A stretch of DNA of 64,000 nt from the NCBI GenBank assembly GCA_036346375.1, contig CM070502.1:75364108-75428107 (forward strand), read 5' to 3'. Within the stretch, counting starts at the first letter, position 1. Each line of letters begins with the position of its first letter. A program made the position numbers and the translations under genes. Shown here one piece after another: positions 22,061 to 33,054 of the stretch. A model generated the notes under the pieces. It did not search any database and was not told where the DNA came from. It saw nothing but the letters and a program-made list of their open reading frames with translations. This DNA comes from Guadua angustifolia (taxonomy: Eukaryota; Streptophyta; Magnoliopsida; Poales; Poaceae).

Positions 22061-23491
22061 TCAAAGAATATGCAAGCCTTCATTTGTCCCTCCAGCTTGG
22101 TGAATTAATTCTTCCATTTTCGTGCGTATTTGCGATGACATCTTTTCATTAACTGTTTGTACCATATTCCTTAGATTTTCTTTCAACAAATTGCCCTCTC
22201 CATCAAAGGCATCATCCTTAGTTACCAATTTGGTCCACCTCTTTAACACAAATTGGCTTGGAACCTCCTTGAGCAATGGATTTTGCAACACACGGATAAT
22301 ATGGCAGCACGGAATACCAAATGACTCAAAGAACATACAAGAGCAATTAGCGTTCTTTGTTGAAATGTTGTAGCGTACCTCTCTCACCTTCATGGAGCTA
22401 TCATTAACCGTTGAGATCTTCCACTCCCCCACAGTAGCAATGCTCTCCATGTTGCAAATATCCCTTGCTGCTATAATTTCTTTCTGGAATTCAGAGAAGA
22501 TAGTGAATGTAAAAACCTCACTTGCATGCTTCTCTATTGCCCAACTAGTCTGTAACACAGGCATTGTATGCAACGTGGCATTGTCTGCCTCTAACTGATT
22601 ATGGTGTTGTTCCTCCACTGCATTAACAAACCTTATCCAAAACTCCACCAATACATTTTATATCCAATGAAATGGTTGAAAAAGAGTTTGCACTTTCGAC
22701 CTCGAAGTGGTTCTAAGGATTCTGCTAAGAAGACATCTTTAAAGAATCTTTGGTACCCATGATGCACAAATTGCATCCGAGTAATCAACCATTCATTACT
22801 TTCCAAACCAAACTCGAAATAATAGAAGACCCTTGATGCTCAAATTCCTCTGGAGTTTACGAGGCCCATACACATGAGTTAAAACGTTGGTAAAGTAAAG
22901 GGTTTTCCCTCATATGTGGTGGTACCTTTGATGGAAGCTTTTGCAAAATGTGCCACATGCATAACCTATGTGTGCTAGCGGGGTATACACTGGCAATTGC
23001 ATTCTTCATGCTATTAGCTTCATCGGTAATTATGAGCTTTGGTGCAACTCCATCCATTGCTTTCAAGAATGTACCAAACAACCAAGTATATGTCTCGGTT
23101 ATCTCGTTGCTTAACAATGCTGCACCAAACAAGACACTTGCCTTATGATGATTAACTCCAGTGAATGGCGTGAATATCATGTCGTACTAGTTGGTGTTAT
23201 ATATAGAATCAAATGAAAGAAGGTCTCCAAAATGTGAATAATTCTTTCGACATGTAAGATCTGCCCAAAATACATGAACTAACCTTCCCTTTTCATCAAC
23301 AACATAGTCATAATAAAAAGCGGGATTTATTTCGCTTTTCTTACTTAGGTTGTCAACAAACATCCGAGCATCGATGAATTAATCTGACTTCTCAACTCTT
23401 TATGATAGTTTTGCAAATCCTTCGTGCATCCTACATTCTCAAATCCTCCTCATTGATACGAAGATATCTATATGCGCCACTTGTGCCTATG
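22061..23491 (-). pseudogene. FAR1/FRS-type transposase, C-terminal part
   Basis: FAR1/FHY3-family proteins derive from MULE transposases. From 23491 downward the minus strand gives, in shifting frames: DLQNYHKELRSQINSS, a DARMFVDNL-like stretch and NPAFYYDYVVDEKGRLVHVF; then in one frame (23180-22857) the MULE core TPFTGVNHHKASVLFGAALL, LIITDEANSMKNAI and STHRLCMWHI; then (22651-22061) the SWIM finger NCSCMFFESFGIPCCHIIRV. The Asp in ITDEANSMKNAI matches the second DDE acidic residue. Frameshifts and stops break it. The upstream half lies beyond the Copia insertion, at 34955-35537. Confidence 0.85.
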
Positions 23492-24940
23492 TGAAAGTGC
23501 ATCTAGGCCCCTTATTGATTTTGGTGATTAATGACAACAAGATTAAGTGACTAATGAGCTTTATAAGGCTTTGTGACACAGATTATCGCATTCATGAGAA
23601 AGCTACGAAGAAAAAGGGCACCCTCAAAATAAAAGAGAAAATGGCATCGGTTAGACTCAATTATTGTGTATCAAGTTTTATTTTTATTTGAGTTTAAGGA
23701 TTGCCGTACTATAAAGAGGGTTGTGGCGAGAAATAGCTTTAGAATAACTTAATGTGCTCAATGATGAATCTTAGTCACAAAATGAGTCAACATGTAAAGT
23801 CTTAGGGGCATTTTGCTCAAAATAGTTCGGAGTATCCGAACTTTGGTTTGGAATGTCCGAGCTGACCCCCTTTGTTAGTCCAGGCAAAATTGGGTTAGGA
23901 ATGTCCGAACATATGTTCGGAGTATCCGAGCCACCCCCCTCGGTTAGGTCGTATGCTTTTATGTTCGGAGTGTCCGAAGATTTCTTCAGAGTATCCGAAC
24001 ACTCGGAGTATCCGAAGTGTTCGGACTCCGAACTGTGTTGCTCGGTTGCTTGGAATTCAAACTGTTCGGACTATCCGAACAGACTCGGGCACAACTCAAA
24101 ATGGCTAGTTTTTGAGTGGCTATAAAAGCCTCAAACACTCACCTAACAGTATTGAGAGCATTAACTCCACTCATTTGCTGCCATTCCAACCTCAAGAGCT
24201 CAAGCCCTCACTCCCTCTCAATCTTTTGATTTGTGAATCTTTTGAGGTTGACTGAGTTCAGAGATTGATAGATCCAGTGATATTGATTCATCTTGAGCAC
24301 AAAAATCATTCTCTCGCGGATTTCTTGGCACATCTATTACTCTTGGAGGTTGAGGACTCCTAGACGGCTAGGAGTCACCGGTGAGCTCCTAATCTTCGTG
24401 TGGGATGCCGCCGGAAGTTTGTGAAGGTCGGATCCACCTCCGCAAGGGAAGGATTCAAGGAAAAAGTAGGTGAGTGCTTGGTGCAACACCTAGAGGATTA
24501 GGGTTGAAAGAGATCCCGGCTTGGTGCCGCCTCAACGGAGACGTAGGACCCCCTCAAGGATCCGAACTTCGGGTAAAAATCTTTGTGCATTTCGATTTGT
24601 TTCTTGGATTACTTTGTGTTCCTCTTTTGTGGTTTCTTAAGATCTAGGGTTTCAAGTTGTGGCTAGCTCTTGTGAGAAGTGGTTGGTAAGTTCTTGACCA
24701 CTAGAGGCATTCTAAGCTCTTGGATTTCATTTGGTGGTAATCTTACTCTCTAGATTGCTCAGATCTACTTTTTAGGGTTTTTGTGCGCAGAGCTATTCGG
24801 ACTATCCGAAAAGTCACTCTATCCGAACCACTCGGACAGTCTGAAGGAAATTTCGGACTATCCAAACTGTTGTTTTCGCTGTGAGTTAAATTTTAAAAAA
24901 CGCCTATTCACCCCCTCTAGGCGACATCTCGGTCCTTTCA
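23492..24940 (+). repeat. 5' LTR of the Copia element
   Basis: Pairs with 33500-34949. It contains an array of TTCGGA..TCCGAA palindromes (23825-24080), a TATA box TATAAAAG (24121-24128) and a second short palindrome cluster (24795-24869) near its 3' end. Ends with GGTCCTTTCA. Confidence 0.95.
24121..24128 (+). promoter_or_regulatory. TATA box in the 5' LTR
   Basis: TATAAAAG lies about 40 bp after the palindrome array and is followed by AGTATTGAGAGCATTAAC, a plausible start region. The same box is at 34143-34150 in the 3' LTR. Confidence 0.7.
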
Positions 24941-24942
24941 AT

Positions 24943-24954
24943 TGGTATCAGAGC
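24943..24954 (+). promoter_or_regulatory. Primer binding site, tRNA-iMet type
   Basis: TGGTATCAGAGC follows the 5' LTR after two bases. It is the standard plant LTR-retrotransposon primer site complementary to initiator tRNA-Met. Confidence 0.9.
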
Positions 24955-25015
24955 CAAATCTCCGTAGTTTGGCTTAACCGCTTGGAGAATCAAGATATCG
25001 CTAATAGAAAAGAAT

Positions 25016-26887
25016 GATGGAAGCTGTGACCAAGACAAGGCCACGGGTTCCGGCAAAGGGGTGGAGATTCCTTATGAATACCCTGCTATTGGAGTCTCAA
25101 GCTCCTCATCTTATGTTTCCATGTCCTCCGGTAGAGCGCCTCACTTTGATGGCACTAGCTACGCCGCATGGAAACACAAGATGAAGATGCATTTGAGATC
25201 GCTTCACCCTTTTATTTGGAAGATTGTAGAAACAGGTTTCAAGCCCGTTGATCCAAAGAATCTCACTCCCGAAGAAGACAAAGCTCAACATTTCAATGAC
25301 TTGGCCGTCAATGCCTTGTTCAATGCTTTGAGTGATTCCGAATTCAACCGTGTTGATGGACTCGATAATGCCAAGGAAATTTGGGAACGGTTCATGATTA
25401 CACATGAAGGTATATCAAGTGTTCGTGAGTCAAAGATCGAGCTTATCATCGGTGAGCTAAGCCGGTTCACTCTAGAAGATGGAGAAGGCTACAACAATAT
25501 GATTGACCGATTGATGGTGTTAGTCAATCAAGCTAAAGGACTTGGATGTACCGAGTTAACCGACAAAGCGGTGGTGAAGATTATTCTTCGTGTGATCACT
25601 CCCACCAACCGCAATCTTGTTCAACTAATCCGAGACCGACCAAACTTCGACACCTTGACACCTCATGATGTTATTGGACGGCTAATGATGGATGAAATGA
25701 TGATCAAAGAGGTGGAAGTTGTAGAAGAGCTCAAATCCGGTAAGAAAAAGGGAGTTGCTTTGAAGGCCGTCAAAATGATACAAGAAGCCGAAGCAAGCTC
25801 ATGTGAAGATGATGAGTCATGTGGCCCATTGACTAATGAGGACATGGCTCTATTCGTAAGAAGATTCAACAAATTCTTCAAAAAGAAGAGCTTCAAACTG
25901 GGAGGTTACTCAAAGAGCTTTGGAAGCAAATCAAGGGGTAGACAGTCTACCAGAAGATGCTATGAATGCGGTGAACCTGGCCACTTCATTGCCGAGTGCC
26001 TGCAAAAGGAGAAGAAAGAGGAGAAGCCTCATAAGAAAGACAAGTACCGGAGGAAGGACAAGGAGAAGAGCAAAAAGTACAAGGGCAAGGGCCATGCCTA
26101 CATTGGAAAGGAGTGGGACTCTGACTCCAACTCCAACTCTGACTCCGAGTCTAATTCCGACAATGAGGGTGGACTCGCCTCCGTCGCCATCGCTACTTCA
26201 ACGACAAAGTCGAAGGGCCTCTTCGACAACTTGAGCGACGAAGATGAAGAAGCTCCAATGTGCCTTATGGCAAAGGGGCACAAGGTATCATCAAAAGCAT
26301 CCACTCCCTCTATTGTTGATAATTGTCTAGATGAGTGCAATAGTGATAGTGATGATGATGATGTTGATATTACGTTCAAGTCCATGAAGGACTTTGACAT
26401 TCATAAGTTAGATTTGCTTTTAAAAGATATTGAAAAATTAGAGGAAGTTGTAGAGCAAAAGGAAGCCACTCTCGAGGCTCAAGAGGATTTGCTCATCCTT
26501 GAAAATGATAGAAATCGTGAGCTAGAGAAGAGCTTATCTTTTGAAAAAAAGAAAAATGAGGAATTGGTCAAGAGCTCAAAATTGACCAAGTCCGAAGTAG
26601 TTAGTCTTGAGATCACCAATGCTTCACTAATAGAGCAACTTGATCAAGCAAAGGATGCTTGCAAGGCTTTAGAGTTGAAGCTTGTTGATCTCTCGAATAA
26701 CTCCCTCACAATTACTAACAACAACCCCAATGCTTCATTAGCTTCTACTAGCAATGGTTGTGCTAGATGCTTTAATATTGATGTTAACGCTTGTGCCACT
26801 AACCTTGAGACTTTGCAAGTATTAGCTCATGAAAATGAGAAGCTCAAGGGAATGCTTGAAGATGGTCGGACTTCAAAAGTCCTATAA
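25016..26887 (+). CDS. Copia gag with CCHC zinc knuckle
   Basis: Capsid/nucleocapsid polyprotein, open for about 620 codons. The frame is open upstream, but its first in-frame ATG is at 25121 (MSSGRAPHFDGTSYAAWKHK). Features in order: the Copia gag core (APHFDGTSY..W; LFNALSDSEF; ELSRFTLEDGE), the knuckle CYECGEPGHFIAEC (25958-25999), a Lys-rich basic tract, a Ser/Asp/Asn-rich acidic stretch (about 26110-26165) and a long coiled coil (26390-26700). It ends at a frameshift: the following 26829-27233 frame (KSYKASKGLEEFLGKRQ) is the natural continuation, which suggests a small indel near 26860-26880. Confidence 0.85.
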   Translation, partial: DGSCDQDKATGSGKGVEIPYEYPAIGVSSSSSYVSMSSGRAPHFDGTSYAAWKHKMKMHLRSLHPFIWKIVETGFKPVDPKNLTPEEDKAQHFNDLAVNALFNALSDSEFNRVDGLDNAKEIWERFMITHEGISSVRESKIELIIGELSRFTLEDGEGYNNMIDRLMVLVNQAKGLGCTELTDKAVVKIILRVITPTNRNLVQLIRDRPNFDTLTPHDVIGRLMMDEMMIKEVEVVEELKSGKKKGVALKAVKMIQEAEASSCEDDESCGPLTNEDMALFVRRFNKFFKKKSFKLGGYSKSFGSKSRGRQSTRRCYECGEPGHFIAECLQKEKKEEKPHKKDKYRRKDKEKSKKYKGKGHAYIGKEWDSDSNSNSDSESNSDNEGGLASVAIATSTTKSKGLFDNLSDEDEEAPMCLMAKGHKVSSKASTPSIVDNCLDECNSDSDDDDVDITFKSMKDFDIHKLDLLLKDIEKLEEVVEQKEATLEAQEDLLILENDRNRELEKSLSFEKKKNEELVKSSKLTKSEVVSLEITNASLIEQLDQAKDACKALELKLVDLSNNSLTITNNNPNASLASTSNGCARCFNIDVNACATNLETLQVLAHENEKLKGMLEDGRTSKVL

Positions 26888-27277
26888 GGCTAGTAAGGGA
26901 TTAGAGGAGTTCCTCGGTAAGCGCCAAGATAACGTTATGAAGCATGGGCTTGGGTATGTTCCATCCAAGGGCAAAAAGAGCAACATCGTGGTTGCTCCTT
27001 TGAACAAGCCCATTCACTTTGTTAAGGGCGAAGGAGATTCTAAGTATAAGACTCATTCTACTTTCTTTGCTTCTTATATGCTTAAGAGAACTAATCTCGA
27101 TCGTGTAGTTGCTTATCATATCAGGCGTAAACCCAACAATGATTCTCATGTGCGATCTATTTGGGTTCCGAAGTCTCTTGTCACTAACGTGCGCGGACCT
27201 AAACAAGTTTGGGTACCAAAAAGCAAAATCTAAATTTCCTTTTGTAGGCCTACATCTCCGGTGGATCAAGTTGGATT
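26860..27277 (+). pseudogene. Gag-pol linker of the Copia element, shifted frame
   Basis: Continues gag in another frame: SYKASKGLEEFLGKR, then VVAPLNKPIHFVKGEGDS and KQVWVPKSKI, which usually lead straight into the protease. A stop at 27231-27233 separates it from the protease frame. Confidence 0.7.
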
Positions 27278-28861
27278 TTGGATAGCGGATATACACATCA
27301 TATGACCGGAGAAAGGGCGATGTTCGCACATTTGAATGCAAATGGGACAAATAGTGAAAGTATCATTTTTGGCGACGATGGAAAAGGTGAGGTAGTAGGT
27401 TTAGGTAAGATTCTCATCACAAATGATTTTCATATAAACAATGTTTTGCTTGTTGAATCACTAAGCTACAATTTGTTGTCTGTTGCTCAATTATGTGAAG
27501 CGGGCTACAATTGTGTGTTTAGTGATAAGGGTGTGGATGTCATAAAGAGGGTTGATGGTTCAATAGCCGTTAAGGGTCGTTTAAAGGGAAATCTCTATCT
27601 CATAGATTTTACTACGGATAGAATTAACCTTGAAACGTGCTTAATGGCTAAATCTAGTATGGGTTGGTTATGGCATCGCCGACTTGCTCATATTGGTATG
27701 AGGAACCTTCACAAACTCATCAAAGGCAATCACATTCTTGGATTAACTAATGTTGTATTTGAGAAAGATAGGGTGTGTAGCGCTTGTCAAGCCGGAAAGC
27801 AAATTGGAGCTTCTCATCCCGCCAAGAATGTGATGACTACCTTAAGACCTCTGGAGATGCTCCACATGGACTTGTTCGGCCCCGTCACATACATAAGCAT
27901 AGGAGGAAACAAGTATGGTCTAGTTATTATTGATGATTTTTCTCGATTCACTTGGGTATTTTTCTTGCATGACAAAAGTGAAGCCCAAGAAACCCTAAAG
28001 AAATTCATGAGAAGGGCACAAAATGAATTCGAAGTGAAGATCAAGAGAATTCGAAGTGATAACGGCACCGAATTCAAGAATACCGGCGTGGAGGAATATC
28101 TCGATGAGGAGGGCATCAAGCATGAGTTCTCGGCTCCCTATTCTCCTCAACAAAATGGGGTAGTCGAGAGGAAGAATCGAACACTCATCGAGATGGCGCG
28201 TACGATGCTTGATGAGTACAAGGTCTCCGACATCTTCTGGGCGGAGGCCATCAACACTGCGTGCCACAGCACCAACCGTCTCTATTTGCACAAGATCTTG
28301 AAGAAGACGGCATACGAGCTACTCACCGGCAAGAAGCCAAATGTATCCTACTTTCGAGTCTTTGGAAGCAAATGTTATATCCTTAACAAACGAGCTAAGT
28401 CTTCTAAATTTGCTCCTAAAGTAGATGAAGGTTTCTTGCTTGGTTATGGGTCAAATGCTTACGCATACCGAGTTTTCAACAACACCACCGGTGTAGTTGA
28501 AATCTCGCGTGATGTAACATTTGATGAAACTAACGGTTCTCAAGTAGAACAAGTTGATCGTGCTGTGATTGACAGGAAAGAACCTCCATGCGAAGCAATC
28601 AAGAAATTAGCAATTGGAGAAGTGAGACCACTTGAGCAAGAAGCAATCCCTAGCACTTCAACTCAACATGTCCAAGATGAGACCCAAAATATCTGGACTA
28701 GTTCAAAGAGTCCGGATGCAACGTTGGATGCTCCGGGCGACGTTCCCTCTTCCTCAATGCAAGATCAAGATGGCTCGAACACCACTCAAGACGATGAGGA
28801 CCCAATCCAAAGAACCAACGCAATCGTTCCTCATCCAAGAGTCCACCAGAGCATACAATGA
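27278..28861 (+). CDS. Copia pol, N-terminal part: protease and integrase
   Basis: Open for about 527 codons. It starts inside the aspartic protease at LDSGYTHHMTG (catalytic DSG). The integrase zinc-binding region follows (HRRLAHIGMRNLHKL..CSACQAGKQ, about 27670-27805), then the integrase core with the DDE triad in LHMDLFGP, IRSDNGTEF and NGVVERKNR (about 27860-28175). The tail is Asp/Ser/Gln-rich. The intact enzyme would cut gag-pol and insert cDNA. The frame stops at 28859-28861, before the reverse transcriptase. Confidence 0.85.
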   Translation: MDSGYTHHMTGERAMFAHLNANGTNSESIIFGDDGKGEVVGLGKILITNDFHINNVLLVESLSYNLLSVAQLCEAGYNCVFSDKGVDVIKRVDGSIAVKGRLKGNLYLIDFTTDRINLETCLMAKSSMGWLWHRRLAHIGMRNLHKLIKGNHILGLTNVVFEKDRVCSACQAGKQIGASHPAKNVMTTLRPLEMLHMDLFGPVTYISIGGNKYGLVIIDDFSRFTWVFFLHDKSEAQETLKKFMRRAQNEFEVKIKRIRSDNGTEFKNTGVEEYLDEEGIKHEFSAPYSPQQNGVVERKNRTLIEMARTMLDEYKVSDIFWAEAINTACHSTNRLYLHKILKKTAYELLTGKKPNVSYFRVFGSKCYILNKRAKSSKFAPKVDEGFLLGYGSNAYAYRVFNNTTGVVEISRDVTFDETNGSQVEQVDRAVIDRKEPPCEAIKKLAIGEVRPLEQEAIPSTSTQHVQDETQNIWTSSKSPDATLDAPGDVPSSSMQDQDGSNTTQDDEDPIQRTNAIVPHPRVHQSIQ

Positions 28862-30495
28862 GATCATCCAGTCGACAACATACTTGGAGATATTAACAAG
28901 GGAGTATTCACTAGATCTCGAGTTGCAAATTTTTGTGAATTTTACTCGTTTGTTTTTTCTCTCGAACCTCTTAAGGTGGAAGAAGCACTACAAGATCCGG
29001 ATTGGGTGATGGTTTTGTAAGAAGAGCTAAACAATTTCGAGCGGAATCAAGTATGGAAGCTTGTCGAAAGGCCAAAGCAAAACGTGATAGGAACGAAATG
29101 GGTATTTCGGAACAAGCAAGACGAGCATGGAGTAGTGACTAGAAATAAAGCTCGGTTGGTCGCTCAAGGCTTCACGCAAATCGAAGGTTTGGATTTCGAT
29201 GAAACATATGCTCCCGTAGCTAGGCTTGAGTCTATTAGAATATTACTTGCCTTTGCTACTGACCATGATTTTAAGTTGTATCAAATGAACGTGAAAAGTG
29301 CCTTCCTGAATGGGCCACTCTCTGAGATGGTCTATGTCGAGCAACCCCCGGATTCGAAAACCCAAAATATCTGGACCATGTCTACTTCCTGCACAAGGCA
29401 CTATATGGACTCAAACAAGCACCAAGAGCATGGTTCGAGTGTCTTCGAGATTTTCTTCTCGAACAAGGTTTTGTAGTCGGAAAGGCCGACCCTACTCTCT
29501 TTACTAAACATATTGATAATGATCTATTTGTTTGTCAAATTTATGTTGACGACATTATATTCGGGTCTACTAATGAACAATTGTGTAAGGAGTTTAGCAG
29601 GATCATGACTAAAAGGTTTGACATGTCCATGATGGGCGAATTGAAGTTTTTCCTCGGTTTTTAAGTCAAACAACTCAAGGAAGGAACTTTCATATGCCAA
29701 ACCAAGTACATCAAGGACATGCTGAAGAAGTTCGGTATGGAGAACGCCAAGCCGATCAAGACGCCCATGCAAGCCAACGGACACCTTGACCTCGACAAAG
29801 AAGGTAAACCGGTCGTCCAAAAGGTATATCGTTCGATGATTGGTTCTCTTATTTATCTTTATGCATCTAGGCCCAATATCATACGTAGTGTGTGCATGTG
29901 TGCACGATTTCAAGCCGCTCCTAAAGAGTGCCACATGGTAGCCGTGAAAAGAATCTTGAGATATTTAGTGCGCACTCCTCATTTTGGGTTTTGGTATCCA
30001 AAAGGCTCTTCATTTGAATTAGTTGGCTATTCCGATGCGGATTATGCCGGATGTAAAGTGGATAAGAAGAGTACTTCGGGAACTTGTCAATTTCTAGGAA
30101 GATCTCTAGTCTCATGGTCCTCCAAGAAACAAAATTTTGTAGCCCTATCCACAGCCGAAGCCGAGTATATAGCGGCCGGGAGTTGTTGTGCCCAATTGGT
30201 TTGGATGAGACAAACTCTAAATGATTATGGCCTAACCTACAACCATGTCCTACTTTTGTGTGATAATGAGAGCGCCATAAAAATTGCCAACAATCCCGTC
30301 CAACATTCCCGTACAAAGCATATCGATATTCGCCATCATTTCTTAAGAGATCATTCCACTAAAGGCGATATTGATATTCAACATGTGAGCACAAATGATC
30401 AATTAGCCGATATTTTCACCAAGCCCCTTGATGAAAAGAGATTTTGTGATTTGAGGAGTAGGCTAAATATTCTAGACTCTTGCAACTTGGCTTGA
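28862..30495 (+). pseudogene. Copia pol, C-terminal part: reverse transcriptase and RNase H, broken
   Basis: Reverse transcriptase pieces: PDWVMVL-stop-EELNNFERN (TAA near 29018), GTKWVFRNKQDEHGVV, NKARLVAQGFTQIEG, FDETYAPVARLES and YQMNVKSAFLNGPL, then after frame changes YVDDIIFGSTNEQ (near 29542). RNase H: SDADYAGCKVDKKSTSGTCQ, ALSTAEAEYIAAGSCCAQ and NNPVQHSRTKHIDIRHHF. The motif-A Asp of the polymerase site is Asn (codon 29288-29290). Stops also occur near 29474 and 29662. Family assignment is certain; function is lost. Confidence 0.9.
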
Positions 30496-31374
30496 AATGT
30501 ACATACAATTGGGTGATGAGTGGAAAATGTTTTAAGAAAAACTTATTTCAATTTATTTCTCTTCACTTTCCTGTGTTGATTGGGTTTTGATCTTCGGATC
30601 TTGTCAATCATCATGTGATCATGGTTTGATTGAATGAATGACTTGCTGATCACTTAATGACTTGACTCATTAGGACCCCTCACCTCTTTCTCGCTCCGGA
30701 GTCCTTCAATCCATTGTTTTCAGCCATCCTGATAAAACAGCTCGGACTGTCCGAAAATTCATTCGGACTATCCGAACTGTTCGGGCTATCTGAACTTATG
30801 TTCGGACTGTCCGAAGTGGGGTCTCGGGCTATTTATCCCAGCCCGACCCATATCTTCTTTTTTCCTTCCTTTTCATTATCTCAAGTCGTTTCTCTCTCTT
30901 GTTCTTCACCCCAAGTCACGGATCTTGAAATTTGGTCTCAAAGTCGGCGGATCGGAGGTTCCAAGGTCATCCTTAAGGGCAAGGGCTTCATCTCCACCAT
31001 CTTCTTGCCCTAGTTTCGTTCCGGGAACACCGTTTTTCGATTCCCAAAGGTTGGTTTGAACCTACCCTTGTTTCGGCAATTTCTCATCTAATTTTGTAAA
31101 TCCTTAGATTCTAAATTATTCTAGACCTTGCTAGGATAGTCTTCCCGTGATTAGCTCTAGTTTCATTGGATTATTGTCTTGGTTGAGTAATTTAGGGTTT
31201 GTGAATTTTCACCTCGGACTGTCCGAGTTTTCGTTCGGAATGTCCGAAGATGCTTCGGACTATCCGAAGAAAACTTCGGACTATCCGAAGTTGGTGAGTT
31301 CATTTCAACTCTTTGATACTCATCTAGATTTTAATTAGAGTCTAATCTTGTTTCTACCTTTGTATACCTCTAGA
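30496..31374 (+). promoter_or_regulatory. Non-coding segment between pol and the third ORF, promoter-like
   Basis: It contains two clusters of the palindromes that fill the LTRs (30742-30815 and 31214-31290). The first is followed about 15 bp later by a TATA-like TATTTAT (30830-30836) and then a pyrimidine-rich leader. The arrangement of array, TATA and leader copies that of the LTR. The segment just before the ATG at 31375 is T-rich and ends TACCTCTAG, a splice-acceptor-like site. An internal promoter is inference. Confidence 0.45.
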
Positions 31375-33054
31375 ATGGATCCTTCTCAGGGTGGCAATCC
31401 CTCTCCTCGCCCATCTCGCCAAATTGACATCACCATGGCTCGCAAGAAAAAGGCGAAGCATGATCACCCTGCTGGCGGTTCTTCAACGCCTCTTCCTGCA
31501 GCTTCTACGGGTTCTCCCTCGGATTCACCTCTAGAGTCTCCTCCAGCTCAGTCCGCGGGAAGAAGGAAGCGTCAAGCCATTCGCAAAAAGAACCAGAGAT
31601 ATCAAGCCGCAGCTTCAGGGCAAGGGCAAGGTGGTGATGGGCAAGGAGGCAGTTCAGAGGATCCACGAGCAGCTATGCCAAGGTTGAGGCGTGAAATGTG
31701 CGAGCAAATGCAGAGGCGGGAGAACTAATTGGTCCATTGCAGATTCACCCATCCATCCATCTGACTCCGATGGGTGTAACTCCCAAGAAGAAGATAGACT
31801 ATTGCATTGGTCATGGGAGAGGAAAAGAAATCCGTCAGCACAGAAGCCAAGATCCATTGTTGTATCTCTAGGAGGACTATGTGGACAAGAGGTTTTGGAA
31901 TCATTTCCAGCAGGACTTCTATGACTCCGTGATCGCAGAAAAGAAAAACCCAGTGGCTCTTATGCAATGGATAGACTGGGAATACATGCAGCAACAGGAG
32001 GATACAGTATTCAATCTTGTCATTGAAGCTTGTGAGCGCCACAATTTGAGAGAAATTATGTCTTTTTGGTGCAAGTGGAACAACGAGGTGGTGGCACAAT
32101 TCTATGCCACCTTGTATATTGACACCGACGAGGCATGCACGATGTGGTTTATGGTGGATAGGCTCTACTACTCTGTGACTAAGGCACAATTTGCCAACTG
32201 CTTGGGTTTCTCCACCGAGGGTTGGGATAATTTGGATAAGCTGCATACACTGGATACCTCAGGCATCAATGATTTGGACCCACTGTATGATGAGAGCCAG
32301 AACTTCAAGCTGGGTACCACAAAGGGATTGAAGCCTTTCTATGCCATTTTGTATAAGTTGCTTCGGAAGACCCTTTGGCCTAAAGAGGGTGATGCCATGA
32401 ACATCAGCTCCTACTCCAGAAACCTGCTTCTGAGGATTGGTGAGGGATCCAGGCCCTTCGATGTTTTTGATTTTATCTGGCAGGAGATCCGCTTCAACTC
32501 TCTTAGCCCGCGTAGCAGTTGTGGATTTGCTCCCTATGTCATGTGCATGGTCGAGAGCATTTCCGGTCTTTGGTTTGCTAAGGATGTGGATCATGTTCCC
32601 TACCGAGTCAGGTTGATTAAAGCTCCTGCTCAGCCAGCTCCAGCTCCTGCTCCTTCATCAGTGCCAAACCCCAAGACAGTGGCTCCTTCCTCCTCAGCTA
32701 GACCCTCATCTCCAGCTCATCCTTCCTCTCCAGGTGGCTCAATCAAGTCGATGCTCCGTGCTATATTTTGCCTGGGGATAAAGAACCATAAAAAAGATCA
32801 AAGAGATGAATGTCAAGCTAGCAGACACCCATCGTCAATTGAATGTCATCAAGGGGAAGCTCAATCTCTCTTGCTCATCTAAGGAGTCAGAGCCTGAGTC
32901 AGACACAGCGACAGTAGATTCTGAGACTCGGCAGCTCTTCGACCTTCCCGTCGTTTCTGCGCCTACTGGTGAAGATGAAGAAGGTGATACTGCTTATACA
33001 CCAGGCGGAGACAGTGGCGACGACGACAACGACGATGATGGCAGCGAGGAGTGA
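31375..33054 (+). pseudogene. Third ORF of the Copia element (env-like position; Athila-ORF1-like protein)
   Basis: It sits between pol and the 3' LTR, where SIRE-type elements carry an extra gene. It opens MDPSQGGNPSPRPSRQID with a basic, Ser/Pro/Gln-rich N-terminal region (31375-31728). After a frameshift comes a 333-codon frame (31881-32882) with FWNHFQQDFYDSVI, FYATLYIDTDEACTMWFM, VDRLYYSVTKAQFANCLGF and WQEIRFNSLSPRSS, then a Pro/Ala/Ser-rich tail. A second frameshift leads to an acidic C-terminus (32900-33054). The pattern resembles the Athila ORF1-like proteins of grass retrotransposons rather than a membrane glycoprotein; I see no clear signal peptide or membrane segment. Two frameshifts make this copy defective. 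Confidence 0.6.

Noticed and set aside
27814..28291. Minus-strand ORFs inside Copia pol
   Set aside because: Shadows of the integrase frame.
31725..32246. 173-codon minus-strand ORF in the Copia third-ORF region
   Set aside because: It is antisense to the FYATLY..VTKAQFANCLGF frame, which has family-like sequence.
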